From: Ralstonia pickettii
Lineage (GTDB): Bacteria; Pseudomonadota; Gammaproteobacteria; Burkholderiales; Burkholderiaceae
DNA: 64,000 bases
Reading direction: 5' to 3'
Assembly (NCBI RefSeq): GCF_030582395.1
Contig: NZ_CP104381.1
Location: forward strand, 1,302,001-1,366,000
The translations under genes and the position numbers were made by a program. Each line of letters begins with the position of its first letter. Position 1 is the stretch's first letter. Under the pieces are notes generated by a model. It was not told where the DNA came from. It saw only the letters and a program-made list of their open reading frames with translations, and ran no database searches. Shown here piece by piece: positions 59,442-64,000 of this stretch.

Positions 59442-59471
59442 CGCCGGCCTGTGTGCCGGCGTTTTGTTTTT
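59442..59471 (+). terminator. Terminator after fpr
   Basis: CGCCGGC (59442-59448) pairs with GCCGGCG (59455-59461), followed by TTTTGTTTTT. Confidence 0.85.
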
Positions 59472-59495
59472 GCCCGCGCCCCGGGCAATCCCGCG

Positions 59496-59524
59496 TCGGC
59501 AAAGGCGCGGCGGGCGGCTACAAT
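59496..59524 (+). promoter_or_regulatory. Promoter of the asparaginase gene
   Basis: TCGGCA (59496-59501), 17-bp spacer, TACAAT (59519-59524). Start of transcription near 59531, 14 nt before the chosen ATG. Confidence 0.5.
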
Positions 59525-59544
59525 GCGCGCCTTGCCCACCACGC

Positions 59545-60549
59545 ATGTCTGCAACGATGTCCTTGCCTACCATCGCCATCCTCGCCACCGGCGGCACAAT
59601 CGCCGGCTCTGCCGACGACGCTGGCTCCGCCGCGCGCTATCGCGCTGGCGCCGTCCCCATCGATCAACTGCTCGCGGCCAGCAAGCTTGGTCTGGAGCGC
59701 CTCGCCAACGTGCGCGCCGAACAGGTCGCCCAGATCGACAGCAAGGACCTGACATTCGACGTATGGGAAGAGCTGGTGGCGCGTATTCGCCACTGGATCG
59801 ACGTGGAGCGCGTGGATGGCGTGGTCATCACGCACGGCACCGACACGCTGGAAGAAACCGCGATGCTGCTGCACCTCACGCAGCAGACCGATACGCCGAT
59901 TGTCCTGACGGCGGCGATGCGGCCGTCGACGTCGCTGTCGGCGGATGGTCCGTTGAATCTGCTGAATGCGGTGCGGCTGGCGGCCAGTCCGTCTGCGCGC
60001 GGGCGGGGCGTTCTGGTAGCCCTGAACCAGCGCGTGCATGCCGCCCGCGATGTGCAGAAAGGCCACACTTACGCGGTCGAGGCGTTTATTTCGCCGGATG
60101 CAGGGCCGGTCGGTTTCGTGCTCGACGCTCAGGTGCAGTTCCAGCGGGCAGCGCAACGTGTGGCTGCGGAAGATGTCTTGCCGATGCCGCCAGCGGGCCA
60201 ATGGCCGTGGGTTGAAGTGCTGTCGAGCTATGCGCAGCCGGATGCGCGTGTCGTCGATGCGTTGGTTGCTGCCGGGGTGAAGGGGCTGGTGATTGCCGCA
60301 ACGGGCGCCGGCTCCATCCACGCCAATCTTGAAGCGGCGCTGAACCGCGCGAGTCAGCAGGGCGTGTTCGTGCTGCGCTCCACGCGCACCGGTGCCGGCG
60401 TGGTGCCCGCGCAGCCGGGTGCGGAACGCTGGGCGGCAAGCGGCTCGCTCAATCCGTATAAGGCCCGTGTGCTGCTTACGTTGCTTCTGTCATCGGGTCG
60501 CGCCCAGGCAGAAGTTGCCTCCCTGCAGCAAGTCATTGATCGATATTGA
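59545..60549 (+). CDS. L-asparaginase-family amidohydrolase
   Basis: 334 aa from ATG 59545 (or 330 aa from ATG 59557). Both catalytic Thr motifs are present: ILATGGTIAGSADD and VVITHGTDTLEETAMLLHLT. No signal peptide, so a cytoplasmic enzyme converting asparagine to aspartate and ammonia is likely. No ribosome site precedes either ATG. The rpsF promoter -35 overlaps its stop. Confidence 0.92.
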   Translation: MSATMSLPTIAILATGGTIAGSADDAGSAARYRAGAVPIDQLLAASKLGLERLANVRAEQVAQIDSKDLTFDVWEELVARIRHWIDVERVDGVVITHGTDTLEETAMLLHLTQQTDTPIVLTAAMRPSTSLSADGPLNLLNAVRLAASPSARGRGVLVALNQRVHAARDVQKGHTYAVEAFISPDAGPVGFVLDAQVQFQRAAQRVAAEDVLPMPPAGQWPWVEVLSSYAQPDARVVDALVAAGVKGLVIAATGAGSIHANLEAALNRASQQGVFVLRSTRTGAGVVPAQPGAERWAASGSLNPYKARVLLTLLLSSGRAQAEVASLQQVIDRY

Positions 60550-60575
60550 AAAAATCGCCAAAGCCTGCGTATAAT
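60546..60575 (+). promoter_or_regulatory. Promoter of the rpsF operon
   Basis: TTGAAA (60546-60551), 18-bp spacer, consensus TATAAT (60570-60575). The -10 sits in an inverted repeat GCCTGC/GCAGGC (60563-60568, 60577-60582). Confidence 0.8.
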
Positions 60576-60582
60576 GGCAGGC

Positions 60583-60642
60583 TAACCAACCTTGCTGCAC
60601 CGGAGTGTGACGCCCGGGCGGCTTAATCCACAAGGAGCGTCA
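60583..60642 (+). promoter_or_regulatory. rpsF leader, candidate S6:S18 autoregulatory structure
   Basis: GACGC (60609-60613) pairs with GCGTC (60637-60641), a stem whose 3' arm touches AAGGAG (60632-60637), the rpsF ribosome site. A CCG trinucleotide (60600-60602) lies just upstream. Leaders of this operon bind S6:S18 in other bacteria; here only the pairing and position are seen. Confidence 0.4.
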
Positions 60643-61011
60643 ATGCGTCATTACGAAATCGTATTCATCGTCCATCCGGACCAGAGCGAGCAAGTGCCCG
60701 CGATGATCGAGCGCTACAAGAGCACGGTCACCTCGCAAGGCGGCCAAGTGCACCGCGTCGAGGACTGGGGCCGTCGTCAACTGGCCTACATGATCCAGAA
60801 GCTCGCGAAGGCCCACTATGTGTGCCTGAACATCGAGTGCGGCAAGGAAACCCTGGCCGAACTCGAGCACGCGTTCAAGTTCAACGACGCCGTGCTGCGT
60901 CACCTCATCGTTCAGACCAAGAAGGCTGAAACGGCGCCGTCGCCGATGATGAAGGAAGTCGCACGCGAAGAGGCCAAGAAGGCCGCCGCTCAGACCGAAC
61001 AGGCCGCCTGA
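60643..61011 (+). CDS. rpsF: 30S ribosomal protein S6
   Basis: 122 aa: [55 protein letters not shown]. The C-terminal tail is Lys/Ala/Glu-rich. AAGGAG lies 5 bp before the ATG. First gene of rpsF-priB-rpsR-rplI. Confidence 0.97.
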   Translation: MRHYEIVFIVHPDQSEQVPAMIERYKSTVTSQGGQVHRVEDWGRRQLAYMIQKLAKAHYVCLNIECGKETLAELEHAFKFNDAVLRHLIVQTKKAETAPSPMMKEVAREEAKKAAAQTEQAA

Positions 61012-61052
61012 TGCCGCGCGGTGCTGCGCAGGCCTGATTGCGCATCACCAGC

Positions 61053-61379
61053 ATGAACGAAACCCTCGGGGACAACGCCATCAACCGCCTGCAGCTCGTC
61101 GCCACTCTGGTCGAGCGCGAGGTGATGCGATACACCCCAGCCGGCGTACCGATCGTCAACTGTCTACTGGCATACAGCGGGCAAGCGGTCGAGGCGCAGA
61201 CAGTGCGGCAGATCGAGTTCTCGATAGAAGCACTGGCGGCCGGCAAGATGGCTTCCGTTCTGGATCGCATCGCTCCGGGCACCGTCCTGGATTGCGTCGG
61301 ATTCCTGGCTCGCAAGCACCGCAGCAGTAAGGCACTGGTCTTTCACATCTCCGGATGTAACGTATTCGTAAAGGATTGA
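61053..61379 (+). CDS. priB: Primosomal replication protein N
   Basis: 108 aa single OB-fold: NRLQLVATLVEREVMRYTPAGVPIVNCLL and QIEFSIEALAAGKMASVLDRI. Single-strand DNA-binding helper in replication restart, always placed between rpsF and rpsR in this group. ATG at 61053, in-frame TTG upstream rejected. 3 bp before rpsR. Confidence 0.93.
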   Translation: MNETLGDNAINRLQLVATLVEREVMRYTPAGVPIVNCLLAYSGQAVEAQTVRQIEFSIEALAAGKMASVLDRIAPGTVLDCVGFLARKHRSSKALVFHISGCNVFVKD

Positions 61380-61382
61380 ATC

Positions 61383-61670
61383 ATGGCATTCATGAACAAG
61401 AAGCAGCGCGACGCGAAGAACAAGAAGCGCTTCCAACAGCAAAACCCGTTGTTCAAGCGCAAGAAGTTCTGCCGCTTCACCGTGGCCGGCGTTGAGCAGA
61501 TCGACTACAAGGATCTGGATACGCTCAAGGACTTCATCGGCGAGAACGGCAAGATCACCCCGGCGCGCCTGACGGGCACGCGCGCGATCTATCAGCGTCA
61601 GCTGGACACGGCCATCAAGCGCGCACGTTTCCTCGCGCTGATGCCGTACACCGATCAGCACAAGCACTAA
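61383..61670 (+). CDS. rpsR: 30S ribosomal protein S18
   Basis: 95 aa: basic N terminus ([21 protein letters not shown]), then [24 protein letters not shown] and [26 protein letters not shown]. Partner of S6 on the platform of the 30S subunit. Confidence 0.97.
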   Translation: MAFMNKKQRDAKNKKRFQQQNPLFKRKKFCRFTVAGVEQIDYKDLDTLKDFIGENGKITPARLTGTRAIYQRQLDTAIKRARFLALMPYTDQHKH

Positions 61671-61694
61671 TCAGCGGGATAAGGAGAACTGACA

Positions 61695-62147
61695 ATGCAA
61701 ATTATTCTGCTCGAGAAGGTCGTCAACCTGGGTAACCTGGGCGACGTGGTGCGTGTAAAGGACGGTTACGCTCGTAACTTCCTGATCCCGAACAAGCAAG
61801 CCCGCCGTGCTACCGATTCCGCCATCAAGGAATTCGAAGCGCGCCGCGCAGAGCTGGAAAAGCTGGCTGCTGAAAAGCTGGCAGCTGCGCAAGCCGAAGG
61901 CGAAAAGCTGAACGGTCTGACGCTGCAACTGTCTCAAAAGGCTGGTGTGGATGGCCGTCTGTTCGGCTCCGTCACCAACCACGACATCGCTGACGCACTG
62001 GTTGCACAGGGCTTCAAGGTCGAGAAGGCGCAAGTGCGTCTGCCGAACGGCCCGCTGAAGACCGTGGGCGACCACGCGGTCGTCGTGTCGCTGCACACCG
62101 ACGTCGCAGTTGACGTGAACGTGTCCGTGCAGGGCGAGTCGGTCTAA
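61695..62147 (+). CDS. rplI: 50S ribosomal protein L9
   Basis: 150 aa: [33 protein letters not shown]-domain, a central helix, and the C-terminal domain ending [15 protein letters not shown] lies 8 bp before the ATG. Followed by a terminator. Confidence 0.97.
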   Translation: MQIILLEKVVNLGNLGDVVRVKDGYARNFLIPNKQARRATDSAIKEFEARRAELEKLAAEKLAAAQAEGEKLNGLTLQLSQKAGVDGRLFGSVTNHDIADALVAQGFKVEKAQVRLPNGPLKTVGDHAVVVSLHTDVAVDVNVSVQGESV

Positions 62148-62199
62148 GCACGCACGCAGTACCTCGCGGCGCCCGGGTCACCGATCGACGCGAGTCAAG

Positions 62200-62230
62200 A
62201 AGGCAGGGACGAAAGTCTCTGCCTTTTTTT
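62200..62230 (+). terminator. Terminator after rplI
   Basis: AAGGCAGGGAC (62200-62210), loop GAAA, GTCTCTGCCTT with one G-U pair, then a run of seven T ending at 62230. Confidence 0.85.
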
Positions 62231-62256
62231 GTTGTCCTTTGTGTCAGGGGTTCAGA

Positions 62257-62283
62257 TTGAAGACCGAGCAGCGCCGTTATAAT
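62257..62283 (+). promoter_or_regulatory. dnaB promoter with ATG at the predicted transcription start
   Basis: TTGAAG (62257-62262), 15-bp spacer, consensus TATAAT (62278-62283). The first transcribed base would be about 62290, the A of the dnaB ATG. Confidence 0.55.
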
Positions 62284-62289
62284 CCCGCC

Positions 62290-63678
62290 ATGAACGCGCC
62301 CTCCGATCCCCAGCTCGATTCCCTCAAGGTGCCCCCGCATTCCATCGAGGCCGAACAGTCGGTCCTCGGCGGGCTGCTGCTGGATAACGCCGCTTGGGAT
62401 CGCATTGCGGATTTCATCAACGAGCACGATTTCTACCGCTACGACCACCGGCTGATCTTCCATAACATTGGCAAGCTGATCTCGCAGGCCAAGCCGGCCG
62501 ACGTGATCACGGTGTACGAGCAGCTGCAGGCTGCCGGCAAGGCGGAAGAGGTGGGCGGCCTGGCCTACCTGAACGCCCTGGCGCAGAACACGCCGAGCGC
62601 GGCCAATATCCGCCGTTATGCGGAAATCGTCCGTGACCGCGGCGTATTGCGTCAACTGGTGACGATTGCAGATGAAATCTCCGCTGGCGCCTTCAACCCG
62701 CAGGGCCGCGATGTGCGCCAGCTGCTGGACGAGGCCGAGTCCAAGGTTTTTGCGATTGCCGAAGAGGGCTCCCGTGGGCAGAAGGGCTTTCTGGAGATCC
62801 AGCCGCTGCTGACCCAGGTGGTCGAGCGCATCGACGAGCTGTATCACCGCGACAACCAGAGCGACATTACCGGCGTGCCGACCGGCTTCGTTGATCTCGA
62901 CCGCATGACCAGCGGTATGCAGGGCGGCGATCTGATCATCGTTGCCGGTCGCCCCTCGATGGGTAAGACGGCGTTCTCGCTGAATATCGGCGAGCACGTT
63001 GCCGTGGAGCAAGGCCTGCCGGTGGCCGTGTTTTCGATGGAAATGGCCGGCACACAGCTCGCCATGCGTATGCTGGGTTCGGTGGGGCGACTGGATCAGC
63101 ACCGACTACGTACCGGACGCCTGCTTGACGAGGATTGGCCGCGCCTGACGCATGCCATCCAGAAGATGAACGACGCGCAGCTGTTCATCGATGAGACGCC
63201 CGCGCTGAACCCGATGGAATTGCGTGCGCGGTCACGCCGGCTCGCACGGCAGTGCGGGCAGCTCGGCCTGATCGTCATCGATTACCTGCAGCTGATGTCG
63301 GGATCGGGCGGCGGTGAAAACCGCGCCACTGAGATTTCCGAAATTTCACGCTCGCTGAAGGGCTTGGCGAAGGAACTCAACTGCCCCGTGATTGCGCTGT
63401 CGCAGTTGAACCGAAGCCTGGAACAGCGTCCGAACAAGCGTCCGGTGATGTCGGATTTGCGTGAATCCGGTGCTATCGAACAGGATGCCGACGTGATCCT
63501 TTTCATCTATCGGGACCAAGTCTACAACCCCGATTCTCCAGACAAGGGGACGGCCGAAATCATCATCGGTAAGCAGCGTAACGGCCCGATTGGTACCGTT
63601 CGTCTCACGTTCCTGGGTGAATACACGAAGTTCGATAATTTCACCGGGGGCAATGCCTTCTTTGACAACGATACGTAA
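62290..63678 (+). CDS. dnaB: Replicative DNA helicase DnaB
   Basis: 462 aa. N-terminal domain (PHSIEAEQSVLGGLLLDN) that contacts primase, a linker helix, and the RecA-like helicase core with Walker A GRPSMGKT (220-227), Walker B LIVIDYLQLMSG, and the R-finger region NLREGAIEQDAD-like (DLRESGAIEQDADVILFIYR). Unwinds DNA at the fork. No ribosome site precedes the ATG at 62290, which sits 6 bp after the -10 box. Confidence 0.97.
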   Translation: MNAPSDPQLDSLKVPPHSIEAEQSVLGGLLLDNAAWDRIADFINEHDFYRYDHRLIFHNIGKLISQAKPADVITVYEQLQAAGKAEEVGGLAYLNALAQNTPSAANIRRYAEIVRDRGVLRQLVTIADEISAGAFNPQGRDVRQLLDEAESKVFAIAEEGSRGQKGFLEIQPLLTQVVERIDELYHRDNQSDITGVPTGFVDLDRMTSGMQGGDLIIVAGRPSMGKTAFSLNIGEHVAVEQGLPVAVFSMEMAGTQLAMRMLGSVGRLDQHRLRTGRLLDEDWPRLTHAIQKMNDAQLFIDETPALNPMELRARSRRLARQCGQLGLIVIDYLQLMSGSGGGENRATEISEISRSLKGLAKELNCPVIALSQLNRSLEQRPNKRPVMSDLRESGAIEQDADVILFIYRDQVYNPDSPDKGTAEIIIGKQRNGPIGTVRLTFLGEYTKFDNFTGGNAFFDNDT

Positions 63679-63760
63679 CGTGTAATTCGTGTCGATCTGC
63701 CACAACGTGCCACGCATGTCGCGGGGCCGGTTCCGGTAAAATATTTCGTTTTAATGACAG

Positions 63761-63791
63761 CGCCGGCGGTGATCCCGTCCGGCGTTGTTTT
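63761..63791 (+). terminator. Hairpin after dnaB
   Basis: CGCCGG (63761-63766) pairs with CCGGCG (63779-63784), followed by TTGTTTTT. TAAAAT at 63737-63742, just before it, resembles a -10 for the next gene. Confidence 0.55.
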
Positions 63792-63826
63792 TACGACTTC
63801 CGCTTTTCCCGTTCCCAAGGATCATC

Positions 63827-64000
63827 ATGTTCGGCCGCTTCATGCCCACCGAAGGCAAGTTTTTTGAGTACTTCAACCAGCACGCCGAGTGCGCCGTCAA
63901 GGCGGCCCACGCACTCACGGAACTGGTCAATGACTTGCCCAATGCCGAAATGCATGCACGCAATGTGCAGAACTTCGAAAAGAAGGCCGATCGCATCACG
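63827..64000 (+). CDS. DUF47/PhoU-like protein, 3' truncated by the window edge
   Basis: The first 58 residues are visible: MFGRFMPTEGKFFEYFNQHA, then a helical stretch with ALTELVNDL and NFEKKADRIT. This is the start of the DUF47 family, PhoU relatives usually encoded with a Pit phosphate transporter just downstream, which would lie outside the window. AAGG lies 6 bp before the ATG. Confidence 0.85.
   Translation, partial: MFGRFMPTEGKFFEYFNQHAECAVKAAHALTELVNDLPNAEMHARNVQNFEKKADRIT

Overview
The window is a GC-rich, densely packed, core-type bacterial chromosome segment. Gene content and order (glnA-ntrB-ntrC, ugpBAECQ, sucA-sucB-lpdA, ccoI-S-N-O-Q-P-G-H, rimP-nusA-infB-rbfA-truB, rpsF-priB-rpsR-rplI-dnaB), protein sequence style and a Burkholderiales-type leader before sucA point to a betaproteobacterium, most likely genus Ralstonia; the genus is an inference from recognition, not a computed placement. 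I saw no insertion sequence, prophage, integron, CRISPR array or replication origin.

Layout. 1-6.4 kb: the 3' end of a CinA-like gene, a rhodanese, then the nitrogen block glnA, a DUF4124 protein, ntrB and ntrC. A sigma-54 promoter and two NtrC-type enhancer sites precede glnA, so the block's regulator is encoded beside its target. 6.4-13 kb: a small gene broken by a frameshift, a HAD phosphatase, and the glycerol-3-phosphate uptake operon ugpBAECQ behind a Pho-box-like site. 13-21 kb: 2-oxoglutarate dehydrogenase genes sucA-sucB-lpdA with a structured sucA leader, zapE, and a ComB-family phosphatase. 21.3-31 kb: the microaerobic cbb3 oxidase region. Copper ATPase ccoI, ccoS, ccoNOQP, ccoG, a short ccoH, a small membrane protein, the FNR/ANR regulator and a SafE-like membrane protein lie together, with two ANR boxes of identical geometry in front of ccoI and ccoN.

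31-41 kb: information processing: scpB, rluB, then rimP-nusA-infB-rbfA-truB with a promoter and an attenuator-like terminator before rimP. 40.9-46 kb: a leftward tripartite drug-efflux operon (marR, outer-membrane factor, emrA, emrB) with a palindromic operator on the marR promoter. 46-54.3 kb: typA, a decayed cystathionine beta-lyase-like remnant, a four-domain rhodanese with a divergent LysR gene, a fatty-acid-hydroxylase-type membrane protein, an enoyl-CoA hydratase-family hydrolase and dusA. 54.3-60.5 kb: tRNA-His, an NTF2-like protein, an M20 peptidase, a cupin, lexA with two SOS boxes, ferredoxin-NADP reductase and an asparaginase. 60.5-64 kb: rpsF-priB-rpsR-rplI, dnaB and the start of a DUF47/PhoU-like gene.

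No clearly novel multi-gene system is visible. The observations most worth checking are the sucA leader RNA, the metC-like remnant, the frameshifted gene at 6.4-6.8 kb, the rimP leader attenuator, the paired ANR promoters (which also move the ccoN start) and the apparently leaderless dnaB promoter.
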